Of a DNA stretch of 64,000 nt, positions 52,602-61,490 are shown piece after piece. How positions within the stretch are numbered: the stretch's first letter is position 1; each line of letters starts with the position of its first letter. Source of the DNA: JANNPJ01 sp965200525 (GTDB lineage: Bacteria > Actinomycetota > Actinomycetes > Actinomycetales > Kineosporiaceae); NCBI GenBank assembly GCA_965200525.1, contig OZ241368.1, forward strand, positions 7,068,001 through 7,132,000, written 5' to 3'. The notes below the pieces were generated by a model. It searched no databases. It saw only the letters and a program-made list of their open reading frames with translations, and was not told the origin of the DNA. Position numbers and translations under genes: made by a program.

Positions 52602-54566
52602 TCAGTTTCGGGCCCACTTCTGGTTGGCGCCGCCGGAGCAGTCCCAGATCTGGATCAGGGTCATCGGGGCCGTGCCCTGGTTGACCGCGTCGAGGCACTT
52701 GCCCGAGGCGGCGCTGGTGATGCTGCCGTCGGGATTCACGGTCCACTGCTGGTTGGGAGCACCGGTGCAGTCCCAGATCTGCACGGCGGTGCCGTTGTCG
52801 GTGGCCGCGCCGGAGACGTCGAGGCAGCGGGTTCCGCCGTAGAGGGTGAGCTGCCCGGTCGGTGAGAGGGCCCACTGCTGGTTGGTGCCGCCGTTGCAGT
52901 CGTCCAGCCAGGCCCGGGTGCCGTTGTTGGTGACGTCCGGCGGCACATCCAGGCACAGGCCCGACTGAACGCCCTTGATCAGGCCACCGCCGCCCTTGCT
53001 GAGCACCAGGTTCACCGACTTGTTGCGGGCGAGCGTGGTCTTGGCCTTGGGCGAACTGGAGATCACCCGGTCCTGCTGGACTGTGGCGCTGAACTCCTGG
53101 CTGGTGGTGCCGAGCGTGAGGTGGGCGTCGTGCAGGGCCGCGGTGGCATCGTGCAGGGTCATCCCGGTGACGTCGGGCACGGGGAACAGCTGCACGCCCA
53201 GGCTGACCGTCAGCACCACGGTGCCGCTCTTCTTGACCCGCTCCCCCGCCGCCGGATCGGTGGAGATCACCTGGCCGGCCGGGACCTTCGTGCTGTAGGC
53301 CTGCTTGACCTGGTCGGCCAAGCCGGCGTCGAGCAGGGCCCGCTGGGCGTCCGAGGTGCGCTGCCCGACCAGGGGCGGCGTGTCGGTGTACGACCCCGGC
53401 CCGGCCACCACCCACCACACCCCGACCAGGATGACCAGCACCACGGCCAGCAGCCCGGCGATCAGTCCGAGCACCCGGCGCCGGCCTCCGGGCGGCCCGG
53501 CGCCGTCCTCGTCGTCGTTGATCTTGAGGCGGGGCAGGATCGGGGCCCCGCCACTGCCGGAGCGGGCCTGGCGGCGGGACACGGCCAGCACCTGGGTCGG
53601 CTGCGGGCCCGGAGCCGCGGCCGGGGCCGGCCGGGTCGCGCCGGCCTGGCTGCCGGTGTCGGTGAGGTCGATCTGCACGGTGGCCGCATCGGCCGCGCGC
53701 AGGTCCAGCTGGGCGGGCGGCAGGCCGGCCACCGCCGCCCGCAGGTCGGCCAGCAGCCGGCCGGCGTCCGGTGGGCGCTGGTCCGGGTCGTGGCTGGTGG
53801 CCCCGAGCACCACCGGGTCGAACACCGCCGGGACGGCCGGGGCCAGCGACGTCGGTGCGGGCACGTTCTCGTGGACGTGGCGGTAGGCCACCCGCAAGGG
53901 GTCGGGCCCGGTGAACGGCTGACGACCGGTGAGCAGCTCGAACAGCAGGATCCCGGCCGCGTAGACATCGGCCCGGGCGTCCGCGACGCCGTGGCTGACC
54001 AGCTCCGGGGCCAGGTAGGCGACCGTGCCGAGCAACTCGCCCTGGGCGGTCACCGTGATCGGGGCGGTGATCGCCCGGGCCAGGCCGAAGTCGGCGACCT
54101 TGATCCGGCCGTCGTCGGTGAGAATCACGTTCTCCGGCTTGACGTCGCCGTGCACTATCCCGGCCCGGTGGGCCGCGGCCAGCGCACCCAGCACCGGCTC
54201 CAACACCGACACGCTCTCGCGCGGGGTCAGCGCCCCCCGCCCGGCCAGGACGTCGCGCAGCGTGCGGCCGGGCAGGTACTCCATGGCCAGGTACAGCACC
54301 GGGCCGTCGGAGCCCTGGTCGAAGACCTGGACCACGTTGGGGTGCGACAGCCGGGCGGCGGCTCGGGCCTCACGCACGAACCGGGACACGAACTCGGGAT
54401 CGAGGGCCAGGTTGTCGTGCATCACCTTGAGCGCGACCTGGCGGTCGAGCCGCTCGTCGACGGCCAGGTAGACGGTGGCCATGCCGCCGCGGGCGATCTG
54501 CAACTGGATCCGGTAGCGGCCGTCGACCACTCGCCCGACCATCGGGTCCTGCCGGGTCGTGTCCAC
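52602..54566 (-). CDS. Ser/Thr protein kinase with PASTA repeats and ricin-type lectin tail
   Basis: 654 residues. Kinase domain 15-275: glycine loop IARGGMATVYLA, Lys in VALKVM, catalytic loop VHGDVKPENV (Gly replaces the Arg of HRD, so non-RD), DFG in VADFGLAR, and APE-like YLAPELVS. Juxtamembrane Pro/Ala linker, one membrane span (GLIAGLLAVVLVILVGVWWVV, about 372-392), two PASTA domains (about 400-462 and 463-530), then a ricin-B/CBM13 beta-trefoil (about 533-654; LCLDV, RCLDVSG, QIWDCTG, NQQW, NQKW). PASTA domains bind peptidoglycan or lipid II; the lectin suggests sugar sensing at the wall. GTG 54566, TAGGCT 8 nt upstream. Confidence 0.92.
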   Translation of the reverse strand: MDTTRQDPMVGRVVDGRYRIQLQIARGGMATVYLAVDERLDRQVALKVMHDNLALDPEFVSRFVREARAAARLSHPNVVQVFDQGSDGPVLYLAMEYLPGRTLRDVLAGRGALTPRESVSVLEPVLGALAAAHRAGIVHGDVKPENVILTDDGRIKVADFGLARAITAPITVTAQGELLGTVAYLAPELVSHGVADARADVYAAGILLFELLTGRQPFTGPDPLRVAYRHVHENVPAPTSLAPAVPAVFDPVVLGATSHDPDQRPPDAGRLLADLRAAVAGLPPAQLDLRAADAATVQIDLTDTGSQAGATRPAPAAAPGPQPTQVLAVSRRQARSGSGGAPILPRLKINDDEDGAGPPGGRRRVLGLIAGLLAVVLVILVGVWWVVAGPGSYTDTPPLVGQRTSDAQRALLDAGLADQVKQAYSTKVPAGQVISTDPAAGERVKKSGTVVLTVSLGVQLFPVPDVTGMTLHDATAALHDAHLTLGTTSQEFSATVQQDRVISSSPKAKTTLARNKSVNLVLSKGGGGLIKGVQSGLCLDVPPDVTNNGTRAWLDDCNGGTNQQWALSPTGQLTLYGGTRCLDVSGAATDNGTAVQIWDCTGAPNQQWTVNPDGSITSAASGKCLDAVNQGTAPMTLIQIWDCSGGANQKWARN

Positions 54567-54664
54567 AATGGCCGAGCCTAAACGCCGATCGGCCGGTCAG
54601 GTTCGGGCGGTGCGAAGTTAGGGAAAATTGCCCGTGACAACCGGGCTTCCAGGACACTCGACCC

Positions 54665-55807
54665 ATGTCCGTTCACCGGTCCAGCTCCCTGCGTCACATC
54701 CCGGCCCTGGACGGGTTGCGGGCGGTCGCCGTGCTGGCCGTGATGGCCAGCCACATCAGCGCCGGCCCCCGCACCGCCGGCGGCTGGCTCGGCGTCGACA
54801 TCTTCTTCGTCCTGTCCGGCTTCCTGATCACCTCGGTGCTGGTCCGCGAGTGGGATCTGAGCGGGCAGATCCGGCTCGGGCAGTTCTACCTGCGGCGAGT
54901 GCTGCGGCTGTACCCCGCCCTGATCGTGATGGTGCTGCTCGGGGCCCTGTTCGCACCCGATCTGGGGGCCGGCGGCAGCGCCCACGGATACCTGACCACC
55001 TCGCTGCTGGAGGTCACGTACACCGAGGACATCGCCATCTGGATCACCCACAACGTGCAGGGCGGCTTCGGGCACACCTGGAGCCTGGCCGTGGAGGAGC
55101 ACTTCTACCTGCTCTGGCCGATCGTCCTGATCGCGCTGCTGCGGTGGCGGGCCCGGGCCACCCGGTGGGCGATGGGCGGAGCGGTGGCGTCGCTGGCGCT
55201 GCTGGCCGCGTTCTCCGGCGGGGCGAGCATGGTCGGCACCCCGCTCACCTACTACGAGCCCACCAGCCGGGCCTACGAGTTGCTGCTGGGCTGCGTGATC
55301 GCGCTGTTCCTGCGCGACCTGGACGGCGCCGGCCCCGAGGGCCGCCCCTCCACGCGGTTCGTTTCCCAGGCCTGGGCGTCGGCCTCCACCTACGTCGGGC
55401 TGCTCGGCTGCCTGCTGCTGATCGCCGTGTCGGGCACCACCGAGGCCCCGCAGATGTGGGACAAGATCGCCGTCTGCGGCCTGGCGGCGGCGCTGGCCGT
55501 GCTCGGCCTGGCGGTGAACTCCGGCAGCCGGCCCGCCCGGCTGCTGAGCCTGGCGCCGATGCGCTACGTCGGGCGCATCTCCTACGGCTTGTACCTCTAC
55601 CACTACGGCGTGGTCGAGGTCTTCTACGACCACGTCCACGTCGGCGGCGTGCTGCGCCCGATAATCCTGGTCGGGCTGACGTTCGGTCTGGCCGCGCCGT
55701 CCTACGCGCTGATCGAGCGCCCGATCATGCGCTGGGGACGGCATCGGATGGCCGAGCGCGACGCCCGGTCCGACGTTCGTCCTCGGGCCATGGTCAGCAA
55801 CGGCTGA
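54665..55807 (+). CDS. Membrane acyltransferase 3 family (OafA/YrhL-like)
   Basis: 380 residues with about ten transmembrane helices. Typical start IPALDGLRAVAVLAVMASH with the family His, GWLGVDIFFVLSGFLIT, QFYLRRVLRLYPAL (the R..R..R motif) and HTWSLAVEEHFYLLWP. Transfers acetyl or other acyl groups to cell-surface polysaccharide, peptidoglycan or a secreted metabolite. ATG 54665; AGGA about 11 nt upstream. Divergent from the PASTA kinase. Confidence 0.92.
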   Translation: MSVHRSSSLRHIPALDGLRAVAVLAVMASHISAGPRTAGGWLGVDIFFVLSGFLITSVLVREWDLSGQIRLGQFYLRRVLRLYPALIVMVLLGALFAPDLGAGGSAHGYLTTSLLEVTYTEDIAIWITHNVQGGFGHTWSLAVEEHFYLLWPIVLIALLRWRARATRWAMGGAVASLALLAAFSGGASMVGTPLTYYEPTSRAYELLLGCVIALFLRDLDGAGPEGRPSTRFVSQAWASASTYVGLLGCLLLIAVSGTTEAPQMWDKIAVCGLAAALAVLGLAVNSGSRPARLLSLAPMRYVGRISYGLYLYHYGVVEVFYDHVHVGGVLRPIILVGLTFGLAAPSYALIERPIMRWGRHRMAERDARSDVRPRAMVSNG

Positions 55808-55862
55808 GCCCCGATCGGCGGGCCTGTTGCCTCCTGCCGGGACGGCGAGGAGGATCTATCTC

Positions 55863-56516
55863 GTGTCCAGCGCCGAGAAACTGTTCGACCTGCTCCCGAG
55901 CAACGACGGCTACCCGCGCCTGCTCGGCGTCCCGATGACCCTCGTCGAACAGCTGCGCGCCCTGTCCCGGTCGGCCCTGGACGGCGAGATCACGCTACCC
56001 GCCTGGCGCGAGCGTCACGAGCAGCTCCTGGAGCAGGCCCGCCCGGAACTCGAACCGGGCGACCTTAAGCGGGTGGAGGCCCAGGTCAGCATCGTCGCCG
56101 CGGCCGTCACCGAGGACTTCGACCGCTTCCTGTTCCTATCCGGTCTGGGCCGCAACCTGCGCCTGCTGCAGGCCCCCGACCCGGAGCGGGAGCTGCGCGA
56201 CCTGCAGGAGGCCCTGCCCACCCTGATTGGGGAGACGTCGCGGGCCTCGGTCGAGCGGCAGCTGGGCGTGCTGCGGGCGATGAGCACCGAACCGGAGGCC
56301 GAGGTCTACGAGCCGGGCCGGCGGATGTTCAAGGCCCTGCAGGTCGGCACGCTGGAGGAGACCTACCGCTGGCTGCAGGAGGCGGTGGCCGAGAACCCGG
56401 GCGCCTCGGTCCAGGATCTGCTCACCCGGGCCGCGATCGAGGTGGCCGAGGCCAAGATGGAACTGGACCGCTACGACGACCTCAACGGCCGCCCGGACGG
56501 TCGCCGGGCCCGCTGA
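55863..56516 (+). CDS. Hypothetical helical protein upstream of ABC cluster
   Basis: 217 residues, predicted soluble and helix-rich, acidic. Visible pieces: KLFDLLPSNDGYPRLLG, TLVEQLRALSRSALDGEITL, RFLFLSGLGRNLRLLQAPD and YRWLQEAVAENPG. No family recognised. GTG 55863 has GAGGAGGAT at 7 nt. Same direction as, and 96 bases before, the ABC transporter genes, so it could be their partner or regulator. Confidence 0.68.
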   Translation: MSSAEKLFDLLPSNDGYPRLLGVPMTLVEQLRALSRSALDGEITLPAWRERHEQLLEQARPELEPGDLKRVEAQVSIVAAAVTEDFDRFLFLSGLGRNLRLLQAPDPERELRDLQEALPTLIGETSRASVERQLGVLRAMSTEPEAEVYEPGRRMFKALQVGTLEETYRWLQEAVAENPGASVQDLLTRAAIEVAEAKMELDRYDDLNGRPDGRRAR

Positions 56517-56612
56517 ACACCGCTCCGGCCCAGGTGTATATGCTCCGGCGCTAGCAACGGCGCCCCAGGACCGACTCGGATCGGTGGGCCTCGTCCTGGA
56601 GGGGGTTTCCGC

Positions 56613-57578
56613 GTGGCCAAGACCGAACTGACTCTGCCGCGCCCGGCTCCGGGCCAGGCCGAGTTCGGCCGTGACGCCCTGATCGTCTGCGACAACCTGG
56701 TCCGGATCTACCAGACCGGCTCGATCGAGGTCCAGGCTCTGCAAGGGCTCGACCTGCTGGTGAACCGGGGCGAGATGCTGGCCATTGTCGGGGCGTCCGG
56801 CTCGGGCAAGTCGACCCTGTTGTCGCTGCTGGCCGGGATCGATGCGCCCACGGCCGGGCGGGCCCGGGTCGAGGAGTGGGATCTGCTGGCCATGACCCGG
56901 GCCGACCGGGTGCGCTACCGCCGTCACACCGTGGGTTTCGTCCGCCAGCAGACCGCCCGCAACCTGGTGCCCTACCTGAGCGCCCGGCAGGTCGTCGACC
57001 TGCCGATGACCTTGGCCCGGGTGCCCCGGCGGCAGCGCCGGGCCCGGGCCGAGGCGCTGCTGGAGTCGGTCGGGGTGGCGCACTGCGCCGACCGGCGGCC
57101 GGGGCAGATGTCCGGCGGCGAGCAGATGCGAGTGGCGATCTGCGTGGCCCTGGCCAACCAGCCGCACGTGCTGCTGGCCGACGAGCCGACCGGCGAGCTC
57201 GACACCGAGACCTCGGCCGAGGTGTTCGGCGCGCTGCGCACGGTCAACCGCGACCTGGGGGTCACGGTGGTCATCGTCACCCACGACCCCGACGTCAGCG
57301 GGCAGGTCGAGCGCACGGTCGCGATCCGGGACGGGCGCACCAGCAGCGAGGTGCTGCGACGCACCACCACCTCGGCCGACGGTGGCTCCGAGGTGATCGC
57401 CGAGGAGTACGCCGTGATGGACCGGGCCGGGCGGGTCCAGGTGCCTAAGGAGTACCGCGAGGCCCTGGAGTTGACCCGCCGGGTGCGGCTGGCCCTGGAG
57501 CCCGACCACGTGACCATGCGCCCGGACCGGGACGACGAGGCCGGCAGCGATGACGACCGACCGGGCGGCGACGAGTGA
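56613..57578 (+). CDS. ABC transporter ATP-binding protein (MacB/LolD type) with C-terminal extension
   Basis: 321 residues. Walker A GASGSGKST (about 70), Q-loop FVRQQT, signature MSGGEQMRVA, Walker B VLLADEPTGELD, and the H-loop His in VTHDPD. About 90 residues follow the ATPase fold, ending in an acidic tail, longer than usual LolD-type proteins; the segment GRVQVPKEYREALEL looks like a small beta motif (AbrB-like feel, uncertain). GTG 56613 with GGAGGG upstream. Its stop overlaps the next start (GTGA). Confidence 0.92.
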   Translation: MAKTELTLPRPAPGQAEFGRDALIVCDNLVRIYQTGSIEVQALQGLDLLVNRGEMLAIVGASGSGKSTLLSLLAGIDAPTAGRARVEEWDLLAMTRADRVRYRRHTVGFVRQQTARNLVPYLSARQVVDLPMTLARVPRRQRRARAEALLESVGVAHCADRRPGQMSGGEQMRVAICVALANQPHVLLADEPTGELDTETSAEVFGALRTVNRDLGVTVVIVTHDPDVSGQVERTVAIRDGRTSSEVLRRTTTSADGGSEVIAEEYAVMDRAGRVQVPKEYREALELTRRVRLALEPDHVTMRPDRDDEAGSDDDRPGGDE

Positions 57579-58282
57579 GCCGGCACAAGCTCGCGGGTCC
57601 GGTCGGCCCGCCGATGCTCAGCGTGCGCGGGGTGAGCCGCACCTACGGCTCGGGCGACACCGCCGTGCACGCCCTGCGCGACGTCTCATTCGACGTCACC
57701 GGCGGCACCATGGTCGCCCTGGTCGGGCGCTCCGGTTCGGGCAAGACCACCCTGCTGAACGTGGTCGGCGGCCTGGACCGCCCGGACGCCGGCACGGTCG
57801 TGGTCAACGGCACCGAGGTGACCGCCCTGGACGAGGATGGCCTGAGCACGCTGCGGCGCGACACCGTGGCCTACATCTTCCAGACCTTCGGCCTGATCCC
57901 GGTGCTCTCGGCGGCCGAGAACGTGGGCGTACCGCTGCGGATGAGCCGCACCCCCACCGCCGAGCGGGAGAAGCGGGTGGCCCTGCTGCTGGACCTGGTC
58001 GGCCTCAGCGACCACGCCGAGCAGCGGCCGGACGAGCTCTCCGGCGGGCAGCAGCAGCGGGTGGCGATCGCCCGGGCCCTGGCGGCGTCCCCCCGGTTGC
58101 TGGTGGCCGACGAACCCACCGGACAACTGGACGCCGAGACCGGGCTCTCGGTGATGGCCCTGCTGCGCGGGGTGGTCGAGTCCGAAGGGGTGACCGCGCT
58201 CGTCTCCACCCACGACCCGGTGATGATGGCCCTGGCCGACCGGGTCGTGCACATCTCCGACGGCCAGGTCGGCCCCGGATGA
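57575..58282 (+). CDS. ABC transporter ATP-binding protein (MacB/LolD type)
   Basis: 235 residues. Walker A GRSGSGKTT, Q-loop YIFQTFGLIPVLSAAENV (the LolD-type QxFxLIP pattern), signature LSGGQQQRVAIARAL, Walker B LLVADEPTGQLD, His in VSTHDP. Powers an FtsX-type permease. GTG 57575 coupled to the preceding ATPase gene. Having two different ATPases followed by two permeases suggests a heteromeric transporter. Confidence 0.95.
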   Translation: MSRHKLAGPVGPPMLSVRGVSRTYGSGDTAVHALRDVSFDVTGGTMVALVGRSGSGKTTLLNVVGGLDRPDAGTVVVNGTEVTALDEDGLSTLRRDTVAYIFQTFGLIPVLSAAENVGVPLRMSRTPTAEREKRVALLLDLVGLSDHAEQRPDELSGGQQQRVAIARALAASPRLLVADEPTGQLDAETGLSVMALLRGVVESEGVTALVSTHDPVMMALADRVVHISDGQVGPG

Positions 58283-58289
58283 TCCGCTC

Positions 58290-61200
58290 GTGCTGAGGCT
58301 GCTGGCCCGCCGGGCGAGCGTGCAGGTGCCGCTGCTGGCCGCGGTACTGGCCGTCGTCACCGTGGGCGCGACCCTGCTCGGGGTGTGCGCTCTGCTGCTG
58401 ACGACCTCGCAGCAGCGGGCCCTGGAGCGAGGCATGGCCCGGACCAAGGCCGAGAACGTCGACCTCACCGCCTACGCCAGCGGGGTCAAGGGACCGGACG
58501 CCCAAGGGGTGACCCGCGACACCCGGGAGGTGCTGGCCAAGGTGCTGGCCCCGCTCGGATCCTCGGACAGCACCCGGGCCTCCTCGGCCATGCGCCGGCT
58601 GGGGCCGCCGGTCACCGGCCCCCGGCACCTGGCCTACTTCTCCGGGGTGGACGACCTGACGGCCAAGGCCCGCCTGAGTTCCGGACGCTGGCCGCGCCCC
58701 TCGACGACGCCGGGCCGGTTCGAGGCGGTGATACTGGAGCCCACCGCCCGGGTGCTCGGCCTGCATCCGGGCAGCACGGTCGAGCTCGGCCCGGAGGTGC
58801 CGCCGACGCCCGGCAACACCCCGGAGAAGGTCACCGTGGTCGGCGTCCTGCGCCCGCTGCCCGACGCCGGCTGGGACCGGGACCCGCTCGGCGCGGCCGG
58901 GTACGACCCGGCCTACCTCGACGGGCGCAGCCCGCAGTCGGCCCGGGCCTACGGGCCGTTCGTCATCGCCATGGGCGACCTGTTCGCCAGTGGCTCGAGC
59001 CTGGACCGGCTGCAGGTGACCAGCCACCCGAACCTGACCGCCCCCACCGACGCCGAGCTGGGCGCCGTGGCCGCCTCGATGAGCACCGTGAACGCCCGGA
59101 TGCGAACCGTGCTGGGAAGCAGGGTGCAGATCGAGCGGGTGGCCTCGGACCTGCCCCTGACCCTGTACCAGGCCCACGCCCAGCAGACCGTCACCCGCTC
59201 GACCGTCCTGGTGGTGATCCTGCTCGGGACCACCCTGACCGCGGCCGCCCTCGGCCTGGCCGGGCGCCTGGTGGCGTCCCTGCGGATCACCGAGACGGCA
59301 CTGTTCTCGGCCCTGGGCGCGAGCCGGGGGCAGCTCCTGGCCCTGGCCGCGGCCGAGGCCGGGGCCCTGGCGGTGGGCGCGGCGGTGCTGGCGGTGCCCC
59401 TGTCCGGGCTGGCCCACTCGGGGCTCACCCACCTGCCGATGCTGGTCCACGCCGGCCTGGCCACCGGCCTGGAGGTCACCGGACCACAGGTGGCGGCCGT
59501 GGTGATCGGCGCCGTGGTGCTGGCCGGGGTGCTGGTGATCCCCTCCTTGCGGCCGGACCCGGCGGTGGTGCTGGCCTCCCGGAGCCGCCGGGAGTTCCTG
59601 GCCCGCTCCGGCGCTGACCTGGTGCTGGTCGGCCTGGCCGTGGCCGGCTGGTGGCAGTTGCGCTCGCAGCCGCCCACCCCCACCGGCTCGGACGCCGTGC
59701 GGGTGTTGGCCCCGGTGCTGTGCCTGCTGGCCGGGGCCGGGCTGGCCCGGCGCCTGGTGGCGATCCCGCTGCGGCTGGGCGAAGGGCTGGCCCGCCGCTC
59801 GCGCCGGCTGGTGCTGCCGCTGGCCGCGTTCGAGGCCGCCCGCCAGCCCCGGGCGGTGGCGGCCGCGCTGCTGCTGGCCCTGGCTGCCGCGGCCGGCACG
59901 TTCGGCCTGGCCTTCGGATCGACCTGGAGCACCTCGCAGAACGACCAGGCCGATGCCCGGGTCGGCACCGATCTGGCGCTGTCCCTCACCTCGCCGGCGG
60001 TGGCCGGCCAGGGCGCCACCGTGCACCGGGCCACAGGCGGGCTGATCACACCGGCGGTCGACCGGACGGTGCAGGTGGGCCAGTGGTTCGGCGATTCCGA
60101 CAACCCGCCGCGACTGATCGCCGTCGACGCGACCCGGGCCGGTTCGCTGCTGCGTGGCCGGCTGCCGACCGGTACCTCGTGGGCCGGCGTCGGGGCCCGG
60201 CTGGCCCCGGCGGGCCCGGTCTCGGGGCTGGCCCTGCGCCCCGGCGCCGACCCAGGGCTGACCCTGCGCGGCAGCTCGACCTCGGGACCTCAACTTCGCG
60301 CCCTCCCCCGGCTCGTCCTGCAGGACGCCACCGGAGTGCGCAGTTCCTGCGAGGCCACCCAGGTGGTGCTGGACGGCGAACCGCACCCGATCCAGGTCTG
60401 CGGTCAAGTCGGGCCCGATGTGAAGATCGTCGCGGTCTCCCTGTCACTGGACGTCGACCCGGCCGGGCCGCCGTCCGAATCAGCCGGCACGACCCAGGCC
60501 ACCGTCGACCTGCGGGTGCCGATCCCGGCCGGGGCCTCGGCTCCGACGGTGCCGGGCTGGGCCGCCACCACCGGCGGCGACGGGCAGGACCGGGTCAGCG
60601 ACCCGGCCAGCACCGTCACCTCGACCGGTGCCGCCAGCACGGTGCGGACCGTGGCCACGGTGAACGTGGCCGACATCTACTACGACCCGGCGGTCATCGT
60701 GGCCACCGCCTTCGCCACTCCGGCGGCGGTGCCGGTGGCCGTGTCCAGCCAGCTGGTCCAGGCGCTCAACACCACGGTCGGGCAACGGCTGACGGTGAGC
60801 CTGGGCAACGCCTCGTTCCTGTTGGTGGTCGCCTCCGTGGTCCCCGACGTGCCCTCCGCCCCGGACACGGTCGCGATGCTGGCCGACGTCGACGTCCTGT
60901 CCCGGATGCTGATCGCCCGAGGATCCTTGGAGGGGCCGGTCAACGCCTGGTGGGTCGGTGGCCCCGACGGAGCCGGCGCGCGCGAGCGGGCCGACGCGCT
61001 GGGCCTGGGCGAGGTCGCCACCCGGGCCGAGGTGGGCGACCAACTGCGCACCGGACCGCTGCGGATCGGGCTGCCGGCCGCCCTGGCCGTGCTGGTGCCG
61101 GCGGCCGTGCTGCTGGTGCTGGCCGGCACGATCATGCACGTCACGTCGGACGTCGAGACCCGGGCGGTCGAGGTGGCCCGGCTGCGGGGGCTGGGCCTGC

Positions 61201-61490
61201 CGCGGCGCAGCGTGCTCGGCAGCCTGCTGGCCCAGCACGGCGGGGTGCTGGTGCTGCTGCTGGCCGCCGGAGGCCTGGTCGGGGCCGTGGTCTCGTGGTC
61301 GGTCGGGCCGTTGCTGATCCGCTCCGACCTGGGCGCGGCCCCGGTGCCGGGCGCGGTCGCGCACTGGCCCTGGCCGGCCGAGGCCGGGCTGCTGGCGTTG
61401 CTGCTGGCCGGGGGGCTGAGCGTGGTGTTCGTGGTGGTCGCCGTCCAGGTTCGCCGGGCCGATGCCGCTCACCTGCGGGTGGGCCCGTGA
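58290..61490 (+). CDS. Large FtsX-type ABC permease
   Basis: 1066 residues. One N-terminal membrane span (about 13-37), an external domain, then three spans typical of an FtsX core (about 305-430), another span group at about 455-550, a second external domain (about 570-890) and a final set of spans (about 915-1050; LAVLVPAAVLLVLAGTIM, VLGSLLAQHGGVLVLLLAAGGLVGAVVSW). This is the duplicated-FtsX layout of large MacB-like permeases that work on lipids, peptides or envelope proteins. GTG 58290, 7 bases after the ATPase stop. Couples by GTGA to the next permease. Confidence 0.9.
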   Translation: MLRLLARRASVQVPLLAAVLAVVTVGATLLGVCALLLTTSQQRALERGMARTKAENVDLTAYASGVKGPDAQGVTRDTREVLAKVLAPLGSSDSTRASSAMRRLGPPVTGPRHLAYFSGVDDLTAKARLSSGRWPRPSTTPGRFEAVILEPTARVLGLHPGSTVELGPEVPPTPGNTPEKVTVVGVLRPLPDAGWDRDPLGAAGYDPAYLDGRSPQSARAYGPFVIAMGDLFASGSSLDRLQVTSHPNLTAPTDAELGAVAASMSTVNARMRTVLGSRVQIERVASDLPLTLYQAHAQQTVTRSTVLVVILLGTTLTAAALGLAGRLVASLRITETALFSALGASRGQLLALAAAEAGALAVGAAVLAVPLSGLAHSGLTHLPMLVHAGLATGLEVTGPQVAAVVIGAVVLAGVLVIPSLRPDPAVVLASRSRREFLARSGADLVLVGLAVAGWWQLRSQPPTPTGSDAVRVLAPVLCLLAGAGLARRLVAIPLRLGEGLARRSRRLVLPLAAFEAARQPRAVAAALLLALAAAAGTFGLAFGSTWSTSQNDQADARVGTDLALSLTSPAVAGQGATVHRATGGLITPAVDRTVQVGQWFGDSDNPPRLIAVDATRAGSLLRGRLPTGTSWAGVGARLAPAGPVSGLALRPGADPGLTLRGSSTSGPQLRALPRLVLQDATGVRSSCEATQVVLDGEPHPIQVCGQVGPDVKIVAVSLSLDVDPAGPPSESAGTTQATVDLRVPIPAGASAPTVPGWAATTGGDGQDRVSDPASTVTSTGAASTVRTVATVNVADIYYDPAVIVATAFATPAAVPVAVSSQLVQALNTTVGQRLTVSLGNASFLLVVASVVPDVPSAPDTVAMLADVDVLSRMLIARGSLEGPVNAWWVGGPDGAGARERADALGLGEVATRAEVGDQLRTGPLRIGLPAALAVLVPAAVLLVLAGTIMHVTSDVETRAVEVARLRGLGLPRRSVLGSLLAQHGGVLVLLLAAGGLVGAVVSWSVGPLLIRSDLGAAPVPGAVAHWPWPAEAGLLALLLAGGLSVVFVVVAVQVRRADAAHLRVGP

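Noticed and set aside
58005..60407. 800-codon minus-strand frame across the ABC permease
   Set aside because: Gln/Gly/Arg-rich shadow; the plus strand encodes a coherent FtsX-type membrane protein in a coupled operon.
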